Shown one piece after another: positions 33,261 to 44,051 of a stretch of 64,000 nt of DNA. Under the pieces are notes generated by a model. The model was not told where the DNA came from, ran no database searches, and saw only the letters and a list, made by a program, of their open reading frames with translations. How positions within the stretch are numbered: position 1 is the stretch's first letter; every line of letters begins with the position of its first letter. Source of the DNA: Pseudomonas paralcaligenes (GTDB lineage: Bacteria > Pseudomonadota > Gammaproteobacteria > Pseudomonadales > Pseudomonadaceae); assembly GCF_019655855.1 (NCBI RefSeq), contig NZ_BPFX01000022.1, forward strand, positions 99,201 to 163,200. The letters are read 5' to 3'. Position numbers and translations under genes: made by a program.

Positions 33261-34271
33261 ATGTTCAAGCGACTGCGCAACGACTTTCAGCTGTCCATCA
33301 TCACGCTGATGGGCATCATCGGGGTGGGTGGCATCACACCCTATGCGTTCTACCGCCTGCTGCACGGCAACCTCATGGTGGGCATCGCCGACACGGTGAT
33401 CGTGCTCTCCACCCTGATCGCCGTCATCTACGCCTGGCGCACCGGTGATACGGAAAAGCCCGGCCTCTATCTGGCGGGAGTCTTCTCCGTCGGCGCCACG
33501 CTGATCGCCATCAACCTGGGCGTCAACGGCCTCTTCTGGATCTACCCGCTGATCCTCTTCAACTTCTTCATGGTGTCACCAGGTAAGGCGATAGCCGCCA
33601 GCCTGCTGGTGCTCGCGGGACTGGTTGGGCACGCCCTGTGGACGCCCGGCAGCGTGTTCGAAAGCCACTACCAGATGATCTCCTTCCTGGTGACCAATGC
33701 CATGGCCGGCGTACTGACCTTCATCTTCGCCTACCGCACCCGCACCCAACGGGAACAACTGCAACTGCTGGCCATCCAGGACCCGCTGACTGGCGCCCGC
33801 AACCGGCGAGCGATGAACGAGGAACTGAAGATCGCGGTATCCAGCAAACGCCGGCATGGGCGCAGCTATGGGGTGCTGGTCATGGACCTGGACCACTTCA
33901 AGCAGATCAACGACCTGTATGGCCATCAGGCCGGCGACCAGGTGCTGATCGACTACGTGAAGCTGATCAAGGACTGCTCCCGCCAGGAAGACCGGCTGTT
34001 CCGCTTCGGCGGCGAGGAGTTTCTCCTGCTGCTTCCGGACACTGACGCACAAGGCCTCGAGGCAGCGGCACAGAACCTGCTGAAGACCGTGCACGAAGGC
34101 CTGCGCGGCCCCGGAGGCCCGGTGACCGTTTCAATCGGAGGAGCCCTGCTGAATGCCGAGGAGCCCTGGGGTCACTGGCTGCAGCGTGCGGACCAGTGTC
34201 TCTACCAGGCCAAAAAGGAAGGTCGCAACCGCGCCATCATGCACACCGCGACGACCGCCTCCATGGCCTGA
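33261..34271 (+). CDS. Membrane-bound diguanylate cyclase (GGDEF)
   Basis: A 336-residue enzyme making cyclic di-GMP. Residues about 10-160 contain five to six hydrophobic segments, an uncharacterised membrane sensor (MASE-like). The GGDEF domain follows from about 172: DPLTGARNRRAMNEEL, VMDLDHFKQINDLYGHQAGDQVL, and FRFGGEEFLLLLP with the active signature GGEEF. RQED lies five residues before it and fits the RxxD product-inhibition site. Catalytic residues are all present. It is separate from neighbours; the region downstream holds tRNA-Arg and amrZ, whose product controls c-di-GMP genes in other pseudomonads. Confidence 0.92.
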   Translation: MFKRLRNDFQLSIITLMGIIGVGGITPYAFYRLLHGNLMVGIADTVIVLSTLIAVIYAWRTGDTEKPGLYLAGVFSVGATLIAINLGVNGLFWIYPLILFNFFMVSPGKAIAASLLVLAGLVGHALWTPGSVFESHYQMISFLVTNAMAGVLTFIFAYRTRTQREQLQLLAIQDPLTGARNRRAMNEELKIAVSSKRRHGRSYGVLVMDLDHFKQINDLYGHQAGDQVLIDYVKLIKDCSRQEDRLFRFGGEEFLLLLPDTDAQGLEAAAQNLLKTVHEGLRGPGGPVTVSIGGALLNAEEPWGHWLQRADQCLYQAKKEGRNRAIMHTATTASMA

Positions 34272-34348
34272 AGGCGAATCGAAAGAGAACTCCAGAGTAA
34301 GGATATCGGGCATCGAAGATGCCGCACCGTGTCGGCAAGCCCGCGAAG

Positions 34349-34423
34349 TGGCGCCCCCTGCTGGAGTCGAACCAGCATCTAACCCTTAGGAGGGGTTTAT
34401 TCTATCCATTGAACTAAGGGGAC
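34349..34423 (-). tRNA. tRNA-Arg (CCT anticodon)
   Basis: 75 bases including encoded CCA. Acceptor GTCCCCT pairs with AGGGGGC (one G-T); the anticodon arm is AACCC-CTCCTAA-GGGTT with anticodon CCT; the T arm is CTGG-TTCGACT-CCAG. It reads AGG codons. It stands alone, 38 bp of AT-richer DNA to its left, with a gene-poor 420 bp stretch to its right. Confidence 0.95.
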
Positions 34424-34616
34424 ACATGCTGCCGATAGAGCCGCCGACCTCAGCTATCCATTTGAATTATCTGGACAACTGCCTCGTACAGCGCGCCGTA
34501 TGCTAACTGGCATCCGCATGTTTGTCATGTGATTTACACCCGCTCCACCGCACACCACACCCATTTCCCAGCACCCACCCCAGACGCGCGCACTTGCCCA
34601 GCTGTTCGCCCTTTGT

Positions 34617-34627
34617 CGCGTTTTGCC
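34617..34627 (-). promoter_or_regulatory. Candidate AmrZ binding site upstream of amrZ
   Basis: Minus strand GGCAAAACGCG, one base from the core GGCAAAACGCC reported for AmrZ. It lies 220 bp before amrZ, whose product is known to repress its own gene. Inference from pattern and place. Confidence 0.4.
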
Positions 34628-34695
34628 TAACCGAACACATTTCTGACGGTCGGTGCTGGCAATGCGCCTTCACCCGAACCAAAATAAACGACGTA

Positions 34696-34711
34696 TAATT
34701 GGCGCCAATTA
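34696..34711. promoter_or_regulatory. Perfect 16 bp palindrome before amrZ
   Basis: TAATTGGCGCCAATTA, fully symmetric, about 140 bp upstream of the amrZ ATG, overlapping a possible -10 (TATAAT at 34694-34699). It looks like an operator for a dimeric regulator. It does not match the AmrZ consensus. Confidence 0.5.
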
Positions 34712-34846
34712 GCAGGACAACCAGCAAATAACCCGATGCTGCCGCCTCACTGAACGAGCAACAGCTGCTGCGGTCAAACGAGCGACAGTCAGTAGCTGAA
34801 TGCCAGCATCGCCCTCCTGAACTAACCGGTTTATATATACGCCCCT

Positions 34847-35164
34847 ATGAAACAGGCCATCTATTCCAGCCGTACAGCCGACAAATTCGTAGTCCGCCTC
34901 CCTGACGGAATGCGTGAACGCATCGCCGACGTGGCGCGTAACCATCACCGCAGCATGAACTCGGAAATCATCGCCCGCCTGGAACAGAGCCTGGTTCAGG
35001 AAGGTGCGCTGGGCGACGAACTCAACCTGCGCCTGGACAGCCCCGAGCTTTCCCTGCATGAACGCGAACTGCTCCAGCGCTTTCGCCAACTCTCCCACCG
35101 ACAGCAGAATGCCCTCGTGGCACTGATTGCCCACGACACGGAGCTTGCCGCCCAGGAAGCCTGA
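34847..35164 (+). CDS. amrZ: Ribbon-helix-helix regulator AmrZ (AlgZ)
   Basis: A 105-residue Arc-type regulator. Ribbon-helix-helix core: [43 protein letters not shown], with the strand (KFVVRLP) that reads DNA bases. The C-terminal helical part [29 protein letters not shown] is the tetramer-forming region. AmrZ controls alginate, motility, twitching and c-di-GMP genes in P. aeruginosa. The gene has a leader of up to 420 bp with candidate operators, and ends in a strong bidirectional terminator shared with mgtE. Confidence 0.93.
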   Translation: MKQAIYSSRTADKFVVRLPDGMRERIADVARNHHRSMNSEIIARLEQSLVQEGALGDELNLRLDSPELSLHERELLQRFRQLSHRQQNALVALIAHDTELAAQEA

Positions 35165-35184
35165 GCCTCCAGCGACGAGCAACA

Positions 35185-35219
35185 AAAAATGCCAGTCGGC
35201 CATGCCGACTGGCATTTTT
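35185..35219. terminator. Bidirectional terminator between amrZ and mgtE
   Basis: AAAAATGCCAGTCGGC, loop CAT, GCCGACTGGCATTTTT: a 16-pair stem with A-run and T-run at each end, so it works for both convergent genes. Confidence 0.92.
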
Positions 35220-35234
35220 GTTTTCGGCGCCCCG

Positions 35235-36677
35235 TCAGAGGAGGAACAGGGTCGCCAGGCCGAGGAAGATGAAAAAGCCGCCACTGTCGGTCATGGCGGT
35301 AATCATCACACTGGCCCCCATCGCCGGGTCCCGCCCCAGACGGATCAGCGTCATGGGAATCAGCACCCCCATGAGCGCGGCGAGCAGCAGGTTGAGCGTC
35401 ATGGCGCCCGTCATCACCAGCCCCAGCGACCAACTGTCATAAAGCCAGAAGGCGACCACGCCGATCACACCGCCCCACAACACACCGTTGATCAGCGCCA
35501 CGCCCAACTCCTTGCGCAGCAGACGTGACGTGTTGCCAGTACTGACCTGGTCCAGAGCCAGGGCGCGCACGATCATGGTGATGGTCTGGTTGCCGGAGTT
35601 ACCACCGATGCCAGCCACGATCGGCATCAACGCGGCCAGGGCCACCAGCTTTTCGATCGAGCCCTCGAACAGACCGATCACCCGCGACGCCAGGAAGGCG
35701 GTGACCAGGTTGACCGCCAGCCACGCCCAGCGGTTGCCGACCGATTTCCACACCGACGCGAAGATATCCTCTTCCTCGCGCAGACCGGCCATGTTGAGCA
35801 CTTCGCTTTCGCTCTCCTCACGGATCAGGTCGACCATCTCGTCGATGGTCAGACGACCGATCAGCTTGCCGTCCCTTTCCACAACCGGAGCCGAGATCAG
35901 GTCGTAGCGCTCGAAGGCCTGAGCCGCATCGTGGGCATCTTCGTCCGGATGGAAGCTCACCGGGTCGCTGGCCATCACCTCGCCGACCTGCTTGTCCGGG
36001 TCGTTGACCAGCAGGCGCTTGATCGGCAACACCCCCTTGAGAATGCCGTCGTAATCGACCACGAACAGCTTGTCGGTGTGCCCCGGCAGCTCCTTCAGGC
36101 GACGCAGGTAGCGCAGCACCACCTCGAGACTGACATCCTCGCGAATGGTCACCATCTCGAAGTCCATCAGCGCGCCGACCTGGTCATCCTCGTAGGACAA
36201 GGCCGAACGCACCCGCTCGCGCTGCTGGGCGTCCAGGGACTCCATGAGTTCGAGCACGACGTCGCGCGGCAGCTCGGGCGCCAGGTCAGCCAGCTCGTCG
36301 GCATCGAGATCCCTGGCGGCGGCCAGGATCTCGTGATTGTCCATGTCCGCGATCAGCGATTCGCGAACAGCATCGGATACTTCGAGGAGAATGTCGCCGT
36401 CGCGCTCGGCCTTGACCAGCTGCCAGACCGTCAGGCGGTCACCGAGAGGAAGGGCTTCGAGAATGTGGGCGACGTCGGCGGAGTGCAGCTCATCGAGCTT
36501 GCGCTGAAGTTCGACGAGGTTCTGCCGGTGAACCAGGCTTTCCACCAGATCCTGATGCTGACCTTCCTGGCGATGGGTCAGGCTCTCCACCAGGCGGTGG
36601 CGATGCAGCAGTTCGACCACCTGGGCGAGGCGGTCCTGCAGGCTCTCTTGCGGCTTCTTGGCTTCTACTTCAGTCAT
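35235..36677 (-). CDS. mgtE: Magnesium transporter MgtE
   Basis: A 480-residue protein. Cytoplasmic MgtE N domain about 30-160 (LVELQRKLDELHSADVAHILEALP), two CBS domains about 165-290 (VMASDPVSFHPDEDAHDAAQAF, VERDGKLIGRLTIDEMVDLI), then five membrane helices from about 315 with VALAALMPIVAGIGGNSGNQTITMIVRALAL, the pore signature, and MITAMTDSGGFFIFLGLATLF. It is a Mg2+-gated Mg2+ channel. Convergent with amrZ. The 315 bp upstream contains a TATCAT -10 near 36820 and a GC hairpin near 36790, giving a leader of about 140 nt. Confidence 0.95.
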   Translation of the reverse strand: MTEVEAKKPQESLQDRLAQVVELLHRHRLVESLTHRQEGQHQDLVESLVHRQNLVELQRKLDELHSADVAHILEALPLGDRLTVWQLVKAERDGDILLEVSDAVRESLIADMDNHEILAAARDLDADELADLAPELPRDVVLELMESLDAQQRERVRSALSYEDDQVGALMDFEMVTIREDVSLEVVLRYLRRLKELPGHTDKLFVVDYDGILKGVLPIKRLLVNDPDKQVGEVMASDPVSFHPDEDAHDAAQAFERYDLISAPVVERDGKLIGRLTIDEMVDLIREESESEVLNMAGLREEEDIFASVWKSVGNRWAWLAVNLVTAFLASRVIGLFEGSIEKLVALAALMPIVAGIGGNSGNQTITMIVRALALDQVSTGNTSRLLRKELGVALINGVLWGGVIGVVAFWLYDSWSLGLVMTGAMTLNLLLAALMGVLIPMTLIRLGRDPAMGASVMITAMTDSGGFFIFLGLATLFLL

Positions 36678-36992
36678 ACGGCACGCTCCACCCCAGCAGC
36701 AGGGCGCGCCGCGGGGTCAATCAGTCAAAACGCGATTGGGCGAAGAACAGTTTGGGTAACTACTGGGTAAGTCCATGGTGGCGATCCACGAGCCCCGGCG
36801 GGGCTGACACTTCAATGATAGCACTCCCGCCCGCGCCGACGCGACAAAATCAGGGCTAGAACAAGCACTTGCGGCATCCCTCGACTCGCTTGCCCCTGCC
36901 CTTTCCGACGCATCCATCCCATGAGAGGACACGCTGACGCCAGGAAAAATTCCGGCTAGGCTGGAGAATGAAATCGTCATGGAGGACGAATC
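36678..36992. other. Divergent control region, mgtE and the gene at 36993
   Basis: Gene-free. For mgtE: TATCAT (minus strand) at about 36819-36824 and hairpin GCCCCGGCGGGGC near 36793-36806. For the rightward gene, AGGAGGA-like GGAGGACGAATC lies just before the ATG. No known riboswitch pattern seen. Confidence 0.45.
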
Positions 36993-37499
36993 ATGCTGCG
37001 AGTTATCCGCGCCGGAATCTGCGCATCCCTGCTCTACCCCGCCATCGACACCCAGGCCACCACCGTGCTCCGCTGCGAGGACGCCAAGGGCCATGTCACC
37101 TATACCCTGCACGGCTGCCCGGAGAGCGCCAGCCAGGACCTGCAGGAAGCCCGCAACCCCACGCCCGGTAAGGGCAAGGCTGTACCGCTGGCCAAGACCG
37201 GGAAAGCTCGCGCCAAGACGAAAGACGAGAAAGAGGACGAACCACAACTGGTAGTGGTCGGCACCCGACAAGACGGCTGCGGCAACAGGCTCAGCTCCAG
37301 CGAGCGGCGCAGCGCGGTCATTCGCCAGCAGGTACGCGGCGGCATGAGCCGCCGAGATGTGGAAAGCGCCTTGGGCACACCGGACAAGGTCACCAGCACC
37401 GACGGCCAGACCCGCTACCACTACGCCGACAGGCAAGGGAATCGCCGCCAGGTGACGTTCGACGAGTTCGGCTGCGTGAAGGAAAAAGGCAAACGCTGA
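36993..37499 (+). CDS. Exported protein with DUF4124-like and BamE-like parts
   Basis: A 168-residue protein with signal peptide (MLRVIRAGICASLLYPAIDTQA). Residues 24-45, TVLRCEDAKGHVTYTLHGCPES, match the DUF4124 pattern (short sheet with two Cys). After a Lys-rich linker, SSSERRSAVIRQQVRGGMSRRDVESALGTPDKVTSTDGQTRYHYADRQGNRRQVTFDEFGCV resembles BamE/SmpA-like modules (the 'G-M-x-x-x-x-V..alGtPd' motif). Probably periplasmic; function unknown. GGAGGA precedes the start by seven bases. Confidence 0.78.
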   Translation: MLRVIRAGICASLLYPAIDTQATTVLRCEDAKGHVTYTLHGCPESASQDLQEARNPTPGKGKAVPLAKTGKARAKTKDEKEDEPQLVVVGTRQDGCGNRLSSSERRSAVIRQQVRGGMSRRDVESALGTPDKVTSTDGQTRYHYADRQGNRRQVTFDEFGCVKEKGKR

Positions 37500-37504
37500 A
37501 AAGC

Positions 37505-37535
37505 AGAAGGCCCGCATCTCTGCGGGCCTTCCAAG
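37505..37535. terminator. Terminator shared by the DUF4124-like gene and tRNA-Arg
   Basis: AAGGCCCGCA, loop TCTC, TGCGGGCCTT. On the minus strand the stem is followed by CTGCTTTT and would end the tRNA transcript; on the plus strand no T-run follows. Confidence 0.7.
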
Positions 37536-37537
37536 TA

Positions 37538-37614
37538 TGGCGCACTCAGGAGGATTCGAACCTCCGACCGCCCGGTTCGTAGCCGGGTACTCTATCCAGC
37601 TGAGCTATGAGTGC
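37538..37614 (-). tRNA. tRNA-Arg (ACG anticodon), copy 2
   Basis: 77 bases with CCA. Acceptor GCACTCA/TGAGTGC; anticodon arm CCCGG-CTACGAA-CCGGG, anticodon ACG (read as ICG); T arm GGAGG-TTCGAAT-CCTCC. Sequence identical to the copy at 37687-37763. Confidence 0.96.
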
Positions 37615-37686
37615 GTGTGGCGCTTTTAGACCAGATCACCGCTGGTTGAAGCAAAATGGCTTGCATCGCTGCAAGCCATTTCAAGA

Positions 37687-37763
37687 TGGCGCACTCAGGA
37701 GGATTCGAACCTCCGACCGCCCGGTTCGTAGCCGGGTACTCTATCCAGCTGAGCTATGAGTGC
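37687..37763 (-). tRNA. tRNA-Arg (ACG anticodon), copy 1
   Basis: Identical in sequence to the copy 72 bp further left. The spacer between the copies has a small hairpin (AAATGGCTTG with CAAGCCATTT, 37663-37682). Likely one transcript with tRNA-Ser. Confidence 0.96.
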
Positions 37764-37867
37764 GTGGGTTGCGCATTATAAAGAGCCTCACCTTACGGTC
37801 AAGCACTTTTCCGAATAAGCTCAATGACTTACCGAACCTAGCGCAAACACAACCGGAGTTGTGAATA

Positions 37868-37958
37868 TGGCGGAGAAGGGGGGATTCGAACCCCCGACAC
37901 CCTTTTGAGGTGTACTCCCTTAGCAGGGGAGCGCCTTCGGCCACTCGGCCACCTCTCC
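37868..37958 (-). tRNA. tRNA-Ser (GCT anticodon)
   Basis: 91 bases with CCA and the long variable arm (ACACCTC/GGGTGT) of serine tRNAs. Acceptor GGAGAGG with CTTCTCC; anticodon arm CTCCC-CTGCTAA-GGGAG, anticodon GCT. It is first in a tRNA cluster after csrA. Confidence 0.96.
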
Positions 37959-38020
37959 GCAACACGGGGCGCATGATAACCATGTTTTCCCCGTTTGCAA
38001 AGACAAAATTTCGAGAAAAA

Positions 38021-38206
38021 TTAGTGGCTTGGTTCGTCGCCCTTCTCTTTCTGGATACGCTGGTAAATCTCCTCACGGTGCACGGCGACTTCCTTCGGAG
38101 CGTTGACGCCGATGCGCACCTGGTTACCTTTCACACCCAACACGGTGACAGTGACATCATCACCCACCATCAGGGTCTCTCCGACCCGGCGAGTCAGAAT
38201 CAGCAT
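38021..38206 (-). CDS. csrA: Carbon storage regulator CsrA/RsmA
   Basis: A 61-residue RNA-binding homodimer: [52 protein letters not shown]. Leu4, Arg6 and Arg44 (in VHREEI), which read GGA motifs, are present. It represses translation of target mRNAs and is titrated by RsmY/Z-type RNAs. The start with AAGGAGAAAGGA just upstream is clear; a longer frame is not supported. Position between lysC and the tRNA cluster is as in P. aeruginosa. Confidence 0.97.
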
Positions 38207-38347
38207 TCCTTTCTCCTTACGGATTGAATTACGGGACAACAGTCTGCAAGAAATAAAATGGTGACGGCTCCACGTATATCAAGCGCGGCGCCTTCACCCA
38301 AGTATTGACCAGCAAGAGCAAAAGAAAAGTCCCCTGCCAAACCGGCC

Positions 38348-38381
38348 AAAAACGAGAAAGGCGCGGATGACCGCGCCTTTC
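38348..38381 (-). terminator. Rho-independent terminator of lysC
   Basis: Minus strand AAAGGCGCGG, loop TCAT, CCGCGCCTTT, then CTCGTTTTT. Ten bases after the lysC stop, so csrA has its own promoter. Confidence 0.88.
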
Positions 38382-38391
38382 GAATAGAACA

Positions 38392-39630
38392 TCACTCGGC
38401 CTGTCGGGCCGGGGCATCCAGCTCGAAGGCGGTGTGCAGCGCGCGCACGGCCAGCTCCAGGTATTTCTCCTCGATGACCACGGAGACCTTGATCTCGGAG
38501 GTGGAGATCATCTGGATGTTGATGGTTTCCTTGGCCAGCGCCTCGAACATGCGGCTGGCGACGCCCGCGTGGGAGCGCATGCCGACGCCAACGATGGAGA
38601 CCTTGGCGATGTCGGTGTCGCCGATCACTTCACGGGCGCCAAGTTCGCGCGCGGTGTTCTCCAGCACGCCCATGGCGTTCTGGTAGTCGTTGCGGTGCAC
38701 GGTGAAGGTGAAGTCGGTGGTGTTATCGTGGGCCACGTTCTGCACGATCATGTCGACTTCGATGTTGGCGGCGCTGATCGGGCCGAGGATCTTGAAGGCC
38801 ACGCCGGGGATATCCGGTACGCCACGGATGGTCAGCTTGGCCTCGTCGCGATTGAAGGCGATGCCGGAGATGATCGGCTGTTCCATGGATTCCTCTTCAT
38901 CAAGGGTAATGAGGGTGCCCGGACCCTCCTGGAAGCTGTGCAGCACGCGCAGCGGGACGTTGTACTTGCCGGCGAACTCCACCGAGCGGATCTGCAGCAC
39001 CTTGGAGCCGAGGCTGGCCATTTCCAGCATTTCCTCGAAGGTGATCTTGTCCAGACGCTGGGCCCTGGGCACCACGCGCGGATCGGTGGTGTAGACGCCG
39101 TCGACGTCGGTGTAGATCTGGCACTCGTCGGCCTTCAGCGCCGCGGCCAGGGCCACGCCCGTGGTGTCGGAGCCACCGCGGCCGAGGGTGGTGATGTTGC
39201 CTTCCTCGTCCACGCCCTGGAAGCCGGCGACCACGACCACCCGACCGGCCTTGAGGTCGGCGCGGATCTTCTGGTCGTCGATCTGCAGGATGCGGGCCTT
39301 AGTGTGGGCGTTGTCGGTGAGGATGCGCACCTGGTTGCCGGTGTAGGACACCGCCGGCACGCCGCGCTTGATCAGGGCCATGGCCAGCAAGGCGATGGTC
39401 ACTTGCTCGCCGGTGGAGACCATCACGTCCAGCTCGCGCGGGACCGGCTGACCGTCGCTGATCTGCCTGGCCAGGTCGATCAGGCGGTTGGTCTCGCCAC
39501 TCATGGCGGAGACCACCACGACGATGTCGTCGCCCTTCTCGCGGAATTTCTTCACCTTGTCGGCCACCTGCTGGATACGCTCCACGGTACCGACTGAGGT
39601 GCCCCCAAACTTCTGTACGATCAACGCCAT
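38392..39630 (-). CDS. lysC: Aspartate kinase
   Basis: A 412-residue enzyme, first step towards lysine, threonine and methionine. MALIVQKFGGTSVGTVERI (KFGGTS nucleotide motif), VSTGEQVTIALLAMAL near 70, GRGGSDTTGVALAAAL near 150, and two ACT domains about 265-400 (TIRGVPDIPGVAFKILG, VSIVGVGMRSHAGVASRMFEAL), the lysine/threonine feedback site. ATG at 39628-39630 begins the conserved sequence. Overlaps nothing; alaS lies 102 bp upstream. Confidence 0.97.
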   Translation of the reverse strand: MALIVQKFGGTSVGTVERIQQVADKVKKFREKGDDIVVVVSAMSGETNRLIDLARQISDGQPVPRELDVMVSTGEQVTIALLAMALIKRGVPAVSYTGNQVRILTDNAHTKARILQIDDQKIRADLKAGRVVVVAGFQGVDEEGNITTLGRGGSDTTGVALAAALKADECQIYTDVDGVYTTDPRVVPRAQRLDKITFEEMLEMASLGSKVLQIRSVEFAGKYNVPLRVLHSFQEGPGTLITLDEEESMEQPIISGIAFNRDEAKLTIRGVPDIPGVAFKILGPISAANIEVDMIVQNVAHDNTTDFTFTVHRNDYQNAMGVLENTARELGAREVIGDTDIAKVSIVGVGMRSHAGVASRMFEALAKETINIQMISTSEIKVSVVIEEKYLELAVRALHTAFELDAPARQAE

Positions 39631-39732
39631 GTCAAAAAGCCGCCTGATTCCTCGAAGGGCGCCCATTAAACCCGCATCGGGTCACACTGCCAAGGCCTGC
39701 CGGACGCACTGCAGGTCCTGGTTTCAACGTCT

Positions 39733-42357
<2,625 letters not shown>

Positions 42358-42522
42358 CTATTTCATCCAGGCAAACGGCGGCCACGGCAAAGCCGGCAAA
42401 GGGCCGCATTATATAGGCACGGCGCGGGCTGGACAGCCCGTTTGCGGGGAATTTGGATAGAAAGCGACTATCGAGAGCAGTACCGGTCACGAAGCGAGCG
42501 GACAGAAATACCCTCACCCCTG

Positions 42523-42545
42523 CCCCTCTCCCAGAGGGAGAGGGG
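42523..42545. repeat. 23 bp palindrome
   Basis: CCCCTCTCCC-AGA-GGGAGAGGGG. It follows the astE stop by eight bases and has no T-run. A common type of Pseudomonas intergenic palindrome. Confidence 0.85.
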
Positions 42546-42552
42546 AAATCGG

Positions 42553-43545
42553 TCAGAGTTCGGTGGGGACGATCAGGATGCCGGCGCGCAGGCCGTTCTT
42601 GACCCTGGGGTTGGGGAAGATGATGCGCGCGCCCTGCTCTTCCACCAGCCAGCGGGTGCCGGCGATGTCCTCGGCCAGCAGGAAGCCCGGCTCCAGTTCG
42701 GTGAAATTCTCGATGTCGGCCGGCAGGTGCAGCTTGAAGGCGTCGCTGTGCTTGATCACCTCGCGGGACACGGCGAACAGCTGCATCTCGCCCAGCGAGT
42801 CGGTTTGCGGCTCGCAGTTCTCGATCAGTTCGCGCAGGCGCTTCTCCAGCAGGTCGAGGTTGACCAGCTGGTTCTGACCGAACGGTCGTGCCTTGCCCAG
42901 CTCCAGGGTGAAGGCCTCGGCGCCCAGCCGTGCGTAGGTGTAGGAGCTGAAGGTGATGCCGGTCTTGCGCTGCAGCAGCACGGCGTCGATGCCGGCGGCG
43001 CTCAGGCGGGCCAGCTCGGCGCGCGAGTGCTCGCGGCCCTCGACGTAGGGATAGAGGGCGAACTGCTCGATCTTCGAGCCGCGGATCGCGGTGTGCAGGT
43101 CGTAGTGCAGGCGGGTGCGCCCTTCCTTGCCGAAGAAGACCGCCGCGTGGCGTTCCAGCTCGTTGGCGCGCAGGGCCTCGAAGCCGCTGCTCTGCTCGTG
43201 GCGGCCGTCGAACAGGCGGTTGATGTCCTGCTCCACGTAGCGCTCGCCCCGGCGCATGGCCTCGGGGTTGCCGAACAGGAACAGGATGCGCGCCCTGGGC
43301 AGCAGCTGCCCGGAGGCCACCGCCTGCACCAGACGGTCGAGCAGCTCGATCGGCGCCGTCTCGTTGCCGTGGATGCCGGCCGACAGCAGCAGGTCGAGAC
43401 CACTGTCCTCGCTGGCCGGCGGGGTCACCTCCAGCGCGCCCTCGCCCAGCCAGTGCAGGCGGGCGCCCTCGCGGGTCAGCTGAATCTTCTCGGTCGGCTC
43501 GCGGCCGGCCAGGGTCAGTTCGAGCAGTTTGCCGAGGGCGAGCAT
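42553..43545 (-). CDS. astE: Succinylglutamate desuccinylase
   Basis: A 330-residue zinc enzyme, last step of the arginine succinyltransferase pathway (N-succinylglutamate to glutamate and succinate). [22 protein letters not shown] near 51 holds the His and Glu zinc ligands; [10 protein letters not shown] near 148 holds the third His; ARPFGQNQ follows. Full length. It is the last gene of the aru operon, but a 195 bp mobile element separates it from the small gene upstream, which puts its coexpression in question. Confidence 0.93.
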   Translation of the reverse strand: MLALGKLLELTLAGREPTEKIQLTREGARLHWLGEGALEVTPPASEDSGLDLLLSAGIHGNETAPIELLDRLVQAVASGQLLPRARILFLFGNPEAMRRGERYVEQDINRLFDGRHEQSSGFEALRANELERHAAVFFGKEGRTRLHYDLHTAIRGSKIEQFALYPYVEGREHSRAELARLSAAGIDAVLLQRKTGITFSSYTYARLGAEAFTLELGKARPFGQNQLVNLDLLEKRLRELIENCEPQTDSLGEMQLFAVSREVIKHSDAFKLHLPADIENFTELEPGFLLAEDIAGTRWLVEEQGARIIFPNPRVKNGLRAGILIVPTEL

Positions 43546-43557
43546 ATAACTACCTCA

Positions 43558-43752
43558 GAGCCTGTTTACGATCTCGCGAGCTAGAGCCAGGTTAGGCAAA
43601 AACAGGCGAGGAAGCGCAGTTTATAAGTGATAAATGAGCATGACTCACTGCGTTCGCCCTTCGGGCCGCGCTTTAGCGCGTTAGCAGCAAGCTGCTTTCC
43701 GAGCTGTTTTTAACGACACCTGGCCGACGCGCAGCAGATCGTAAACAGGCTC
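43558..43752. mobile_element. 195 bp inverted-repeat element, copy 2, inside the aru operon
   Basis: Ends are GAGCCTGTTTACGATCT in perfect inverted orientation (17 bases). TCA flanks both sides (43555-43557 and 43753-43755), a likely three-base target duplication. The right end shares GTTTTTAACG and GGCCGAC with copy 1 (27664-27880). The inside has GC hairpins (GCCCTTCGGGCC, CGCGCTTTAGCGCG) and no open frame. Confidence 0.8.
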
Positions 43753-44040
43753 TCAGTGGTTGCAGTCGGGGCCGTGGACATGGTCTTCGTCGTCATCGCC
43801 GGCCAGGTCGGCCGGTTCCATTTCCAGCTGCAGGCCGACCAAGTTGGTGGCCTGCGGGCGCAGCAGCAGGTTGGCGTACTCGGTGTCGCCCTCCTCCACG
43901 TCCACACCGATTAGCAGTTGGTCGCCGACCGCCTGGATCCACACTTCCCGGCCCTGCCAGACCACGGCGAAGCGGGTGCAGGAGGTTTCCAGCTGGGTGC
44001 CGTCGGTATCTTCGAGGATGAGTTGCAGGGCTTCGGACAT
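43753..44040 (-). CDS. Small conserved protein of the aru operon, His/Asp-rich tail
   Basis: A 95-residue acidic protein: beta-rich centre (FAVVWQGREVWIQAVGDQLLIGVDVEEG) and a tail DDDEDHVHGPDCNH that could bind a metal. A gene in the same place occurs in the P. aeruginosa aru operon between aruB and aruE, without known function. It starts 11 bp after astB. Its TGA stop is the right flank of the mobile element 43558-43752. Confidence 0.8.
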   Translation of the reverse strand: MSEALQLILEDTDGTQLETSCTRFAVVWQGREVWIQAVGDQLLIGVDVEEGDTEYANLLLRPQATNLVGLQLEMEPADLAGDDDEDHVHGPDCNH

Positions 44041-44051
44041 GTTCAGGGCTC

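Noticed and set aside
34349..34850. tRNA-Arg as an integration site with an island to its right
   Set aside because: The lower GC is limited to the amrZ leader; no integrase and no direct repeat of the tRNA 3' end were seen.
36678..36830. Possible Mg2+ riboswitch in the mgtE leader
   Set aside because: Only one GC hairpin is seen; the conserved M-box elements are absent.
37538..37763. Tandem repeat or CRISPR-like unit of about 150 bp
   Set aside because: The repeats are two identical tRNA-Arg genes; no spacers or cas genes. No CRISPR array occurs in the window.
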